Below are positions 22,907 through 34,967 of a stretch of 64,000 nt of DNA, piece by piece. Within the stretch, counting starts at the first letter, position 1. Each line of letters begins with the position of its first letter. A program made the position numbers and the translations under genes. The stretch is taken from NCBI GenBank assembly GCA_014529385.2, contig CM043962.1, positions 124,726,470-124,790,469 of the forward strand, read 5' to 3'. Below the pieces are notes generated by a model. The model saw nothing but the letters and a program-made list of their open reading frames with translations. It did not search any database and was not told the DNA's origin. Source of the DNA: Adiantum capillus-veneris. Taxonomy: Eukaryota; Streptophyta; Polypodiopsida; Polypodiales; Pteridaceae.

Positions 22907-25563
22907 ATGGCGGAGGAAGGGAAGCTCAAGATTGAGAAGTTCAACGGCAAAAACTACCAACATTGGAAGATGCAGATTGAAGAGACTATCTCTACCAGAA
23001 GGACCTCTATTTTCCACTAGGCCGTCTTACGAAGAAGCCCGCAACAATGGCAGATGAAGCATGGATTGTCCTTGATCGAAAGGCACTAGGAACAATCCGG
23101 TTAAGCTTGGCGTCAACGGTGGCCTTCAATGTTTTGGAGATGAAGACCACGGAGGACTTGACGAAGTCACTTGACGAATTCTATGAGAAACCATCGGCAT
23201 CCAATAAGGTATTTCTCATGAAGCTCTTGTTCAATCTAAAGATGGCAGAGAATGGTTCAGTTGTAGAACACCTAAATGACTTTAACACAAACATAAGTCA
23301 CCTTCGATCAGTGAAAATCAATTTCGATGACGAAGTGAGAGCTCTCCTTATACTATCATCTCTACCGGATAGTTGGGACAGCCTTGTGATGGCTGTAAGT
23401 AATTCTATCTCTGGCACAAATACTCTTAAGTTTGATGATGTTGTGGGTGTTCTCCTAAGCGAGGAAATGCGAAGGAGAAGCACAGGAGAATCATCAAGTG
23501 CTGCACTATCAGTGGAAACAAGAGGAAGGCCTAAGGAGAGGTTCAAAAACCAAAAGGGTCATGATCGCTCAAGGCGGAGCAAGTCACGCACAAAGTCAGT
23601 TCTTGAATGTTGGAACTGCGGCAAGAAGGGCCACGTCAAGAAGGATTGCTGGTCCAAGAAGAAGAAGGAGACAGAGTCTCAAGACAACAAGCCAACATCG
23701 GAGGCCAATGTGGCAGGTAAAGTAGAGCAAGATGCTCTAATTCTCTCATTAGACAATGTGTCTAATTCCTGGATAATAGATTCCGAGGCTTCATTCCATG
23801 CGACACCACACAAGAAACATTTCCAAGACTACACCAAAGGTAATTTTGGGTATGTATACTTGGGAGATGATGAAGCTTGTGAGATTGTCGGCAAAGGTAC
23901 AGTTTCTGTCAAAACTGCTAACGGAAATGAATGGAATCTTAAAGATGTTAGGCATGTTCCTTCTCTTCGCAAAAATTTGATCTCTACAGGACAATTGGAC
24001 GATGAAGGTCACAACATTGCATTCGGAAACAAACGGTGGAAGATCTCAAAGGGATCTTTGGTGGTTGCCAAGGGAGAAAAAGTTGGTACACTTTACTTGT
24101 GTACTGTTAGCACGCAACCTTCAGCTTGTGCAGCAACTATAGAAGTTGACAGTGCGGTGTGGCACTACCGACTTGGGCATATGAGTGCCAAAGGAATGCA
24201 AATCCTTCAAACAAAGAAGCTTCTACCAGGTTTGAAAGAAGTGGACTTAGAGTTCTGTGAAGATTGTGTTTATGATAAACAAAAGAGGGTAAAATTTCAA
24301 AAATTAGGAAATGAAAGAAAAAATAAAAAACTTGAGTTGGTTCATTCTGATGTTTGGGGTCCTGCAAGTACACCATCACTTGGTGGCTCATTGTACTATG
24401 TAACATTCATAGACGATGCGACTAGAAAAACATGGTTTTATGTCATGAAGAATAAATCCAATGTATTTTCCATATTTCAAAGGTGGAAAGCCTTTGTGGA
24501 GAATGAAACAGGTACCAAGGTTAAATGCCTCAGATCCGACAATGGAGGCGAATATTGCAGCCAAGCTTTTGAAAGCTTTTGTGCTAACAATGGCATTCGG
24601 AGGCAAAGGACAACCCCAAGGACACCTCAACAAAATGGGATTTCGGAAAGGATGAACAGGACAATCATGGAACGAGCATGAAGCATGCGGCTACATGAAG
24701 GCCTATCGCTTGAGCTTTGGGTGGAAGCTGTAAGTACGTCTGTGTACTTAATCAATCAGTCACCCTCAACGGCATTGGATGGGGGAGTTCCAGAAGAGGC
24801 ATGGACAGGTAAATTGGTGAATTATGCATTTCTCAAAGTGTTTGGGTGTGAGGATTTCATGCACATAGATAGAATCCTAAGATCAAAGCTAGATGCAAAG
24901 TCCAAAAAGTGTTTCTTCATTGGCTATGGAGAAGGAGACTTTGGGTATCTCCTATGGAATCCTGAAGATGATAAAATCTTAAGGAGTAGGGATGTAATTT
25001 TTAACGAAAAAAATATGTACAAAGATTACTTGGAAAGAAAACAAACAAAAGAAACAGGTGATGAGTACATGGAGCTTGAGGACAGTGAAGACTCAAGGAC
25101 TGCAAACGATGACAATGTGCAACAACGTCAACCAAATGAGGAGCCTCAACCTATTCCCCGAAGATCTACAAGAGCAAGTAGACCTCCAGAAAGGTTTTTT
25201 CCTTCCTTCAACCATCTCTTGATCTCAGATTCTGGAGAGCCGGAATCATACGAAGAAGCTATGCAACATGAATCCAAAGAAGAATGGACGAAGAGCATGC
25301 AAGTGGAGATGGACTCACTACATCGCAACCAAACATGGGAGTTGGTTGAGTTGCCTAAAGGTAAGCGGGCACTTCAAAACAAATGGGTGTACAAGCGGAA
25401 GGAAGAAGAAGGTGGGAAGAAAAGGTACAAGTCTAGGCTTGTGGTAAAAGGTGTTTCTCAAAAGAAAGGAATTGACTTCAATGAAATATTTTCTCCTATT
25501 GTAAAAATGAACTCAAGGATCAAGGATGTGATAAGTGGTGAAAAATGTTTTTGGTGGATTTAG
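22907..25563 (+). pseudogene. Copia gag-pol polyprotein
   Basis: An ATG at 22907 opens MAEEGKLKIEKFNGKNYQHW, the usual copia gag start. A 2-bp insertion near 22982 shifts the frame, and the main frame resumes at 23047. The domains run in order. The gag domain comes first, then a CCHC knuckle CWNCGKKGHVKKDC (about 23609). The protease site follows as WIIDSEASFHAT, where the usual D-S-G is D-S-E. Next are the pre-integrase segment WHYRLGHMS..C..C and the integrase core (HSDVWGP, SDNGGEY, TPQQNGISERMN). An in-frame TGA at 24679-24681 follows MERA. Then come the integrase end and RT fingers NKWVYKRKEEEGGKKRYKSR, ending at FNEIFSPIVKM before the catalytic box. The product would be inactive. Confidence 0.9.
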
Positions 25564-25662
25564 AATACACTCATTCTGACAGAATCCATTAAGGTTGGCC
25601 AAGTGGTGGACGTTGAGTGATGATTATGTGGATGTCAATAATCATGTCAAAATATCTTGTTT

Positions 25663-25950
25663 GGGTGAAAGCATGTTAACTTGTCATGCTTTTTCATGTC
25701 CCGGACAATGCTAACTAGCACAATTTTGACATATGCTAACTAGTACAATAACTTGAGCTACATCTCCAAGATCTATGACATATGATATATCAATAGAAAT
25801 CACTTGAAACAAGGAATCCAAATGTACAACCTCCAACAAATTTTGATATTATTTGTAAAAAATTTACTGGACGCCCAACTTTTTGAAGATGTGCTAACTT
25901 GAAACTGCTAACTAGCACAAAAAGCACGACAGGTTAACATGCTTTCACCC
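25663..25950. mobile_element. 288-bp MITE with 32-bp terminal inverted repeats
   Basis: Left end GGGTGAAAGCATGTTAAC and right end GTTAACATGCTTTCACCC are perfect complements, and similarity extends to 32 bp with about two mismatches. Inside, the phrase GCTAACTAGCACAA occurs about three times, twice near the left end and once next to the right terminus. Flanks share GTTT, but the target duplication is not certain. No coding capacity, so superfamily is unassigned. Confidence 0.75.
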
Positions 25951-26010
25951 GTTTGTTAATATGTCATTATCTAGGAGGCTATTGTGTGATCTTTCATTGT
26001 TTTTTGCTTA

Positions 26011-27172
26011 GATCCAGGGATTGAGGGTGGGATAGATAAGGAATGCTTCAATCTAGCAACAAATAATGAGAGCCTTCCACATGTATCCACAAACGTCTCA
26101 CTTGAAGAATTGAATTCAATTATTGATAACCAAATGCAAATACCTGATCCCTCTTTGCTACATCTTTCATCGAAGGAAGCCATGGATTAAAACTTTCAAT
26201 CTATAAAAGATGTGCAAGAGAATGTTGTTGATGCAACTACTTTGGTTTCATCAAATCCATGTTGACAGTAATATTAAACTTGAATGGTCTACTATTGAAA
26301 TGAAGTTAACAACCATCATCTATTCATGAATCTATTCAATATGATTCACGAAGGCATATTGTGTTATGTCCAAGGTGCATCCACTTTTTAAAGACCATAT
26401 TGAAGAGATTCAATGTTGGGATTTGGTCAGCAGCTAGAGAAGCTAATATTTACCAGATGTTGAGAGCACTTCAAACACTGCAGAGAAGATATTGCCATTT
26501 TTGTAGTTTGGTCCCAAGAATCTTGCTATGTTACCGAAGGCGTGCAATTTTTTAGACCAGAAAATCCTCAAGTTCCAGCTATGTTTAATCCATTGGCAAA
26601 CATATCTGCATGCTTTGAATGTGATCCACACAGAACAATTCTTGTGGATGACTCTCCAAATGCTTTCTTTCACCTACAAATAATTGCATATTTCCTTCAA
26701 AGTTTGATGAAGAAAATATGGTTGATAATGTTCTCATAGAAGAGTTGCTCCCATTATTGTTGCAACTTGACGAGAGCAAAGACATGCGTGAGTTTATTGA
26801 CTCTAATCGTTATGGACAAGCCCCAATATCGAATGACAATGAATACAAAGGTCTCATGGACTATTGGAAAGATCGAAAATCAAGATGGTTGCAAAAGGAG
26901 ATAACCACAAATAAGCTACCAATGTTTGAGAAGCTAGGAGACCTTTCTGGCAAGCAGGGGGAGTCAACTAATCCAAGCAGGTAAAAGGAGATTAGAAGGA
27001 ACGAAATAGTAGAAATAATGGCAAAAGGAAAAAACAATATTGATATGATGAAGGGAGCACAATTAATATCCTTAGCAAGGAAGCTGGGTTGTGCCACACC
27101 ATCATTGAAGGTTGTAACAGCTAAGGCTTTTGTGAAGAAGCTACTAAATGAGCACAATCTTTTCAAACACTA
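26011..27172 (+). pseudogene. FCP1/NIF-type phosphatase-like pseudogene A
   Basis: A splice-acceptor-like TTTTTGCTTAG precedes a frame DPGIEGGIDKECF ending at a stop near 26190. The conserved HAD phosphatase part follows in two frames: FLKTILKRFNVGIWSAARE (26380-26440), then VVWSQESCYVT, PAMFNPLANISACFECDP, and TILVDDSPNAF with the conserved D-D-S-P motif near 26640. Then come NVLIEELLPLLLQL and MREFIDSNRYGQAPI, like the end of plant FCP1-domain proteins. A lysine-rich extension (MMKGAQLISLARKLGC, AKAFVKKLLNEHNLF) runs to a stop at 27172. The nucleophile segment is missing or unrecognisable. Such proteins dephosphorylate phosphoserine, for example on the RNA polymerase II tail. Frameshifts mark it as a pseudogene. 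Confidence 0.6.
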
Positions 27173-27732
27173 ATGTACTACTCACTAGAAATCATGTTAA
27201 ATTTTCAATAAATACTTTTGCAAATGATATTTGTATTTTGATTCAGAACACTCACTTCATCATGATTTCTTGCAGATTTCATCTAGATTATTCTTTGAAG
27301 GAGTATTTCATAGGGAATTTGGACTATTTCATTCAGATGAAAGAAGAAACCGCTAAGAACAGCCAGGGGTTACTTTGCAAAATTTTGTGTCTTTGCAATC
27401 TAAAAACAATTCACACAAAGATTATTCTCTATGTTTGAGTTTTTCTTGATATTGAACCATTGGTCAATTTTCACCTAATTGTACTTCACCATTGTTTTTA
27501 GACCAATTGTATCAATTGACTTGGAGAGCTTTAAAGTTTACTTATGTATTGAGAAATTGCCCTACTTTTATAATCACATGGTTTTTTAGTATTATGATAC
27601 CAATTTAAGATTCTTTTGGATATCTATAGTGATCAAATGTTGAATGCTATAACCATCATTTTTGTTTTAAGGTTTAAAAATGAATAGCAACTAAATGTTT
27701 CGTGTTTCTTTTCAGAGCCAAAAGAAAGAAAT

Positions 27733-28482
27733 ATGTTGTTTTTAGATTGGGATAATTCATTTGAAAGAGAAAATTCATCTATTCAACCTTTCATGGAGCC
27801 TCATCAAAGCCATCAACCACCCCCTACTCAGTTACTACTTACCTTGAAGAAACAACGGAGGGTTCTTATCTTAGATATAGAGGGTTTACTACTTCATTTA
27901 GTTGAAATGCGACACGGTGATATTGTTCCATCATGGGCCAAGCACATGCAAATTGTGCTTGACAAAGATGAAGTTTATCATGTGGTGCGCCGTGATGCTG
28001 AAGCTTTCTTGGACTTTTGTTTTGATTATTTTGAACCTTGGATATGGAGTTGGTATAATGTAACCAAAGCTCAACATATACTTGAGATTTGCTTTCCTAA
28101 GCATTGTTAAAAGCTCAAAATGTTTAAGCATTGTCAAAATCCAAATATCATGATTGGATATAAAAGAGTTTATCATAAGAATTTGACTTCGGTTTGGGAG
28201 ATGTTTGAGGATCTACATGCTAGCAACACATTAATTTTTTATGATACTCCATATAGAGTGATGTGGAATATGCCAGGAACTTATCTCATATTTCCAAAAT
28301 TTTGGAGACAAACACTTGAACAACTTCAATGCTTCTTAGAAGGCACAATAGCTCCATGGTTAGTGGGATGGTTGTGTGCAAGAAACAAGAGGATTTATAC
28401 TTCCAATACAATTGTGAACAAGGTAGAGAATACTGAGACAACTTATTTCATGAATGTCTACTTGTCAAGAAGACAGTGTTGA
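27733..28482 (+). pseudogene. FCP1/NIF-type phosphatase-like pseudogene B
   Basis: A frame starting at 27733 contains KKQRRVLILDIEGLLLHL, the position of the D-x-D nucleophile motif, where the second Asp is Glu. Then come VVRRDAEAFLDFCFDYFEPW and IWSWYNVTKAQHI, an in-frame TAA at 28108-28110, and in the same frame VWEMFEDLHASNTLIFYDTP. There the conserved D-D-S-P is Y-D-T-P. It ends PPT-like (GTYLIFP) and QLQCFLEGTIAPW. The active-site losses and the stop make catalysis unlikely. It lies about 560 bp downstream of pseudogene A, in tandem, suggesting a local duplication or a two-domain ancestor. Confidence 0.65.
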
Positions 28483-30205
28483 GAGTCACATTTTGAAGTT
28501 GTTTGGCAAGAATGTAGTGACAGAGATATCAATTGTACACAAAACCATATATCAATTAGAGCTGGTTCACTGTAAATTGTTATTCAAGGAGAATATAAAT
28601 TGTACAAATTAACTTTCATCCAACCATTTATCACATTATTTTTTTCTACTTGAAGTGTACCCTATTGTAAGGGGACTTCTGTTCAATCTACTGTGTTTCA
28701 CATGGAGTGCACCTTAACATTTGGAGGACTCTTTATTAATGGAGTGCATCCTTCTTATGGGTGCTCTTTTCCTTGTTGCTTTGAGTAGAGAATTATCTAT
28801 ATTGTGCTCATATCTTGTGTAAATGGATCCACTATAAATATTTAGACCTTCTTCTAACTTGGATGTTTCCACAAAGTTCACCCTAGTGAAAGGTGAATTC
28901 TAATTTAAGGATACAAATTTTTATTTGTATTTTTAGTTTGGGATGATATCACTATTTTTGTTTACAATGTATAAATGTATTTAGTCAAGAGAACTCTTTT
29001 TGCTTCAAGACACAAGTACAACATGAACAATGTCCTTTTTTCTTCAAAACATGAGTATGACTTCTTATGCTGGGTGAATGGGTGGTAAATATTATTTTGT
29101 ACTTAATATAAGCTGTATCAATAGAAGACCTCTTTTTTTATACTCATCCAATAAAAAAAAATATTCATTGAACAATGTTGTCATATTAGCGTGGAGACTC
29201 ATACAAGAATATGCCACGTTGTAGTGATATTGGCATGGGAATTCATATGCATATATTCATGCACAAAAAAAAAAAAAATCTTAGCTAAATCAATCAATTT
29301 TAAAAAATATGCTTCATAACCCATTCATTTAGAACATAATATCAAAATCGCAACTCTTTATCATAAAATCCATTATTGACATTAGTTTAATTCTTCTTCC
29401 TTAAGACTTGTGTTTTCCAAATATGTTTAATGATAAGAACAATGTAATAAACACAAGAGGTTTACCTTTATTACAGTTGCAAATAGATTGAAATTTTCTT
29501 TATAGCAACCGCTTTTTTCTTGTGATATACACATAGAATAGCATAGATACAAGTAGCATGAAATTGATTAAATTGTCTAGAATCGCCAAGTGGTGGATTT
29601 AAAAACCCCTTTGATATAAAATGTATAAAATTAGGATGACTTAACATAAGTGTAGTTGAATACCTAAATGTCTTATCCTCATGAACATGTTTGAAAGAAT
29701 ACATCTATGTGCATGAAGTGGCGTATCACATGGTATTCTAGAATGTAATATATGTGATCTTGACACTTCTTGATGTATCTCAAGAAATATCTAAAAACAC
29801 AAAGTGAAAGCAATATATTAAATAAAATTCTTTTTTTGTTTGTTAATGGTCAAATTGGCATTTAGAACAACTTAGAAATATATACAGGTACTCATTTTAA
29901 CATATCACTTTGAGTGTAGCTTGGACAAGAAGTTTTTGTATTCCTCCATAGGTTAAGGGAACCTAGCTTGGACAAGTGGTGTGATCTATTCCTCCAAGGG
30001 ATCCTAGCTTAGATAAGGGCACCATGAAACCAATACTCTTATGATGCAACCAATCATAGGATACATGTTTTATGTATGCTTCATGCCTCAAATGAAGAAA
30101 TCCTAGATTAGTAGTGGAGTTTTCTTGGATGAGGTTGAATGTCATAGAAATGTAGGTTGTTTTCCTAGGAATTGGGATTTTCCCACTTTACCTAATATAG
30201 TCTTA
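28483..30205. other. A/T-rich region without a recognised feature
   Basis: About 1.7 kb of A/T-rich sequence with poly(A) runs (29150-29160, 29264-29278). Frames are short and show no family resemblance. Confidence 0.45.
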
Positions 30206-32441
30206 GATGTTGAATAGTTTCAGACAATGACTATGGAGGAGCAAGATCCAGAGTGGCAAGGTGTGTATGACTTTTGCAATATGGTGGAATACCATATAAT
30301 TTGCCAAAATTTGGGGATCTAGAAACTACTTTCCAAGATCTTTTCAATGATATATTGGTTGATAGGGTTTTGACAAAGCGTATATGTACATCATCGGGTT
30401 TCCCACTTTGACTAAGAGAGGCAAACTCAAACCTCCTTATAGGGCCTCCTTGAGAGTCCAAATATTCCATAACGGAATGACACATGAGAAATTCACGTGG
30501 ACACTTCTCTTCTCACATCTTATAGAATAATATTCTTCAAGATCATTTATGGTGGCAGAGTATGATATCATATGATGGATATTTTTGCAAGACATGTGAA
30601 ATTTGTGAGAGAATGGGTAGGCTAATAATAGTGGGCATGACATCTTTGATCACTATTCAACGCAAGGAAATATTTTTGAACTAGGCTCTTGATACTATGG
30701 GAGCTTTTAATAATTTCGCATCAAGAGAGAATACATATATAATCATGGCAACATGCTATGTCATCAAGTAGGTGGAATCCAATGCAATGTCAAATAATAT
30801 AGCCAAGTCCACATCTTGGTTCATCTATGAGGATATCAATTGTCAATGTGAGACCAGAGGTAGACTAGAACCTGTATCTCCACCCAACCTCTAGAGGGAG
30901 ACACCCCCAAGATCGGTTTTTAATTTGACATTTTTGGCAATGCAAGATATGGTCTTGAACATACCAATGTAAACTTGGCCATAAAAATGTCATTGTATGA
31001 GTGCATAAGTTCTCTTTATTCCTAGGTGACCTGCAGTAGGACTGTCATGACATTCATAAAGAACTTGCAATGATTGTTTGTGTCTATTGGTACACAAACT
31101 CTCCCCTTGTGGAGTAGGTATCCATCATCTATGGAAAAATTATTCCATCTCTCTAGCTCATCACTCAAAAGATGAGGATTATGTATGATAGTTAAAGACA
31201 CACCATCAATGTTGGATTAAAAAGGCCTCCTCATTTTCACTTGGATCCACACATTTGAGTATGCTCATATTTTTCCTTGAGAGATTCCAAAAACTCACTT
31301 TGAAGCTTAGTGAAACAAACAGAGTTGATCTTATACATACAACTAAGAGCATCAACTACCACATTGTATCATCCTTTAATATATTGGAGATTTGCATATA
31401 TAATCTCGGCCCACCTGGCATTTCAACGCTTCAAATCTATCTGTTGTGTAAACCATTTTACACTTTTATGGTCAAACACAATCTCAAACTGAGCTCCATA
31501 CAAATAATGTTACCACACTTTCAAAGCAGACACTATTGCATAGAGTTCTCTTTTGTAGGCAAAAGAATTCTACTCTAAGAAATCAAGCTTCCTACTTTCA
31601 AATGCAATTGGACTTTTCTCATGTAGAAGGAATGCTCCAATAGCACGGTCACTAGCAACAGTTTCTATCACAAATGGTTTCAAAGGCTAAAATAGGAGCT
31701 GCAATTAATGTGTCCTTCAAAGCATCAAAATTTTTTTGTTGAGCTTATCCTAACTAAACGGTTTTCCCCTTGGCTTTCATTTGGTCCGTCATCAAAATAG
31801 TGATATGAGCATAGTTTTTTATTAATAAAAACATGCAAATCCCAATAAAATTTCTATCTCTTTTAGATTTCTTTTAGAAGGCTATCTCTTAATGGCATCA
31901 ACGTTGGATTTATCCCTATGTAGACTAGCAACTGAAATCACACACCTAGAATAGTGAAATTTATCCTTGAGAAAATCACACTTGGATCCTTTGGTATATA
32001 ACTTATTTTTCCATAACAATTCAAACACATACTTTAGATGTTGTAAGTGCTCCTCTTTAGAGGCACTATACATTATAATTTCATTGAGAAAAATGATAAT
32101 AAACTTTCCTAGATATGGTTTCAAGACACTATCCATAAGTGTTATGAAAGTTGTTAGTGCAATCCAAAGAGCATATCAAAAACTCATTAGTGTCCAAAAC
32201 TTGTTTGGAAAGCAGTTTTGGGTATATTAGCAAGTCTAATACATACTTGATGATACCTTGACCACAAGTCTATCTTCGTAAAGATATGAGCATGGGTGAG
32301 CTTATTAAATAACTCTTCCACTCTTGACAACATATATATTTTATTAACAGGAACAATGTTCAGCCCATAGGAATATACACACATGCACATATTGCAGTCC
32401 TTTTTCTTCATGAAAAAGATGGAAGATTCCCAAGGTGAATT
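30206..32441. repeat. 2.24-kb duplicated composite block, copy 2
   Basis: Second copy of 11111-13349, same orientation, beginning near ATGTTGAATAGTTTCAGACA. It carries the same plus-strand integrase end (YEDIN-type segment near 30830), the same junction TGTGAGACCAGAGG, and the same minus-strand integrase, RNase H and RT. Stops differ between the copies. Flanks on both sides are unrelated to those of copy 1. Confidence 0.85.
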
Positions 32442-32525
32442 TTGTTTTATTATATGTTTGATTGTGTTAACTAAACCCTCGTCCCCATAATGTGGTATAG
32501 CTTCATAGTAGGCTTTTATATCCAA
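31760..32525 (-). pseudogene. Gypsy RT fragment in composite copy 2
   Basis: Minus-strand frames give GLVNTIKHIIKQNSPWESSI, FFMKKKDCNMCMCV, HIFTKIDLWSRYHQVCIRLA, PYLGKFIIIFLNEIIMYSAS (catalytic F-L-D-D altered to F-L-N-E, as in copy 1) and HLQHLKYVFELLWKN. The shared active-site change shows the mutation predates the duplication. The N-terminal part beyond 32441 differs from copy 1. Confidence 0.8.
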
Positions 32526-32529
32526 AGCC

Positions 32530-33145
32530 TATGCTAAGAACATTCTATTTGGTAGGTTTATCAAAAAATCATATTTATCATTAATAATCAATTTGGTTAT
32601 TTGGTAGGTTTATTAAAAAATCATATTGATTATTAAATAGATGAGGATCAGATTTACTTGGAGCCGGCCCCCCTCCAAAAGGCGTTTGTATTATAGATTC
32701 TCCCATCAAGAGAGACTTTGTTACAATACAATCTTTGTGTTCCTTGTGACCTTGGTGATGCTATGAAGATGGAAATATTCATGCATCAGTCCAAGGCCTC
32801 AAACACCTTCAAAGGTAGAGAGAGCTAGCGCGGAATGAGGGTAGGGAAGAGGAAAGAAGAAACATTCCATACGAGAAAGAAATATTTCCTCACTTATCAT
32901 CACTCTTATTGCTTAGCATAGCATAATAGCATAGTAATGAAGATGAAGAAGATGGCAAGAAAAAGCATTGATGCATGGCTCTGGGTTGGATTTTCATTCC
33001 ATAGCCAAGAGTGTTGGTGTAGGCTCTCCACTTCTCAACAAACTTGGAGAAGGAGATGGACCTCTTGCATTTTGCACTCCACACAATGAGAGAATGTTTG
33101 TGTGTGTGTGTGGGAGAGTATAGTCCCCACTCATTCTTGGTCCAC

Positions 33146-33176
<31 letters not shown>

Positions 33177-33725
33177 TATTTTATTATTTCCTTTGGACAT
33201 GTATCCTCTTTTTCTTATTTAAGAGAAAGAACTTAATTATTTATTTTCATGTATCTAAATTCTCATTGGACCCCTTTAAAACCTATCCAATAGCATTCAA
33301 ACACATCATGAGGGCCACATGTGGAGGATCATTTGAACATGCGTCTTTTATGCTTATTGAGTCATTTGGTTGAATGGAATACTTCAAAGACTTCTTCAAT
33401 CAAGAATGAAACTTTCATAGAGCTTAAGAGTTATCTTTGAATTGAATACTTCAAGACCTTTAATCATTTAATCATGTGGAAAACACCTCAAGCTTTTGGG
33501 TAGAGTTCCCACTAAAACTTAGCAAACCAACAAGCACCTCATGCTTGGGTAGGATTCCCACCTCAAGGTCAGCCCTAGTTTGCCTAAGGTCAATTGATTT
33601 TGAACATTCACTTTTAGAGGTCCTTAAGGAAGCTAACCCTACGGTCTTCAAGATCCATTAGGTAGCATTGCTCTTTGGCAGACCATCTCTCATTTGGACC
33701 CCTTTACCATTGGCCCCATTGTTAT
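32530..33725. other. Unclassified spacer with microsatellites
   Basis: No gene was recognised. A (GT)n run lies at about 33097-33111 and a (CT)n run at 33145-33172. Both give only spurious reading frames. Confidence 0.5.
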
Positions 33726-33730
33726 TCTGT

Positions 33731-34895
33731 GGCACGTAAATAGTGTGAAATAAAAAAATTCACCTCACTTTTGACACTTCTCAATGCATGGAAAGGAAAG
33801 CAATAATGTACATATTGTGATATATGCTAAACCGGCTATTGCGGTCGCTATCATATACATACCTATCTGAGGAGTCGTGGCCCTGGATGTGGTGCATTTG
33901 CGTGATTTTTCACTTGATAAGATGCTTCATTTTGTTTGAAAATGTACGTAGTCAAAGTGTTTCAAGGTGGCACACTCATCTCGCCTATAAAAACTGATGC
34001 GGGCAAAGACTGCCAAAAATAGCAACTAACAGGCACCGTTGCAGGATTGCATGGAAAGTGACCCAAAATGGTATATTTATGAAAAATGATGCTTATATAT
34101 GATTTTTATGGTTATGCAAGTGATCCTGCAAATTTAGGGATTTTTCTAACTTTGTTTGGGATTTTTCGCATTAAAAATGACATTTTTTGGGTCAAAATTG
34201 AGCTGCAAATGACCTAGTTTTAGTCCAAAGTGGCAAAATGGCCCGAAAAATGACACATGAGCTCATATTGCCATGGGGAATAGAGAGAAGGAGGATTTTT
34301 ACAAAAAAGACCATCAATTTTTCTCTAGTGTGTAATGGCGTCCATGGTTGCTCAATCTATGTGTAGGGCAGTTACGCCTCTTCGCAATCTTGCATCTAAG
34401 CTTGTGAGGGAGTGAATTAGGGTTTCCTCTTATCAAAATGGTGTGTGGGATTCACTTTATAACCTCACAAATCTATACAAAATCAGAAAATTTTCGTTGT
34501 TAATGTGGAAGCTCGAGCATTCCTTTCAACTGTTTGATGTTACGACTATGTAATTGGTGGCAAGGCTACATGATACCATGAAAGAGGTTTGGGTTCCAAT
34601 TGAGTTTTGTGCTTGTATGAGCATTAAGGTTTCATGTGTTTTAAGTGAAATTGAATGTGATTCGGTGATCCTCTCATCATAATCTCAACTACGAAAACAA
34701 GCAATTTCCAAGTACGATAGGAAAGAGGGTTTATGACTTTGATATCATGAACGCTCTTAGATTTTTAGTCACCCCTTAGAAAGAGGGTTGGTGATTCTCC
34801 ACAAACGATTTTCACAAAGTGTTTGTGACTCTCATCACGAACTCTCACACCCAGAGGTTTTCCACCTTCCCAGCTAGACCGCACACATTCCGACA
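33731..34895 (+). repeat. Possible 5' LTR of gypsy element A
   Basis: A candidate LTR from TGTGGCACG to ATTCCGACA lies just before a primer-site-like TGGTGAACCCGACG (34900-34913), a position suited to a gypsy element whose gag starts at 34968. The left boundary is a guess because the 3' LTR lies outside the window. Confidence 0.3.
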
Positions 34896-34967
34896 TTTCT
34901 GGTGAACCCGACGCAAAGTTGCTGGGGTGGCCAGAGTTTGTGAATTGATCTAGACACTTTGTTAGCC

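Larger units (their letters stand above)
21999..25563 (+). mobile_element. Ty1/copia retrotransposon, 3' truncated
   Basis: The order is 5' LTR (21999-22833), initiator-Met-tRNA primer site, gag, protease, integrase and the first part of RT. Sequence after about 25513 no longer matches copia RT, and no second LTR is present within the window. The copy is also broken by a 2-bp insertion near the start, a protease active-site change and an in-frame TGA. Domain order (integrase before RT) is diagnostic of copia. Confidence 0.9.

Noticed and set aside
25564-28482. 3' LTR of the copia element
   Set aside because: No sequence resembling 21999-22833 occurs after the RT fragment.
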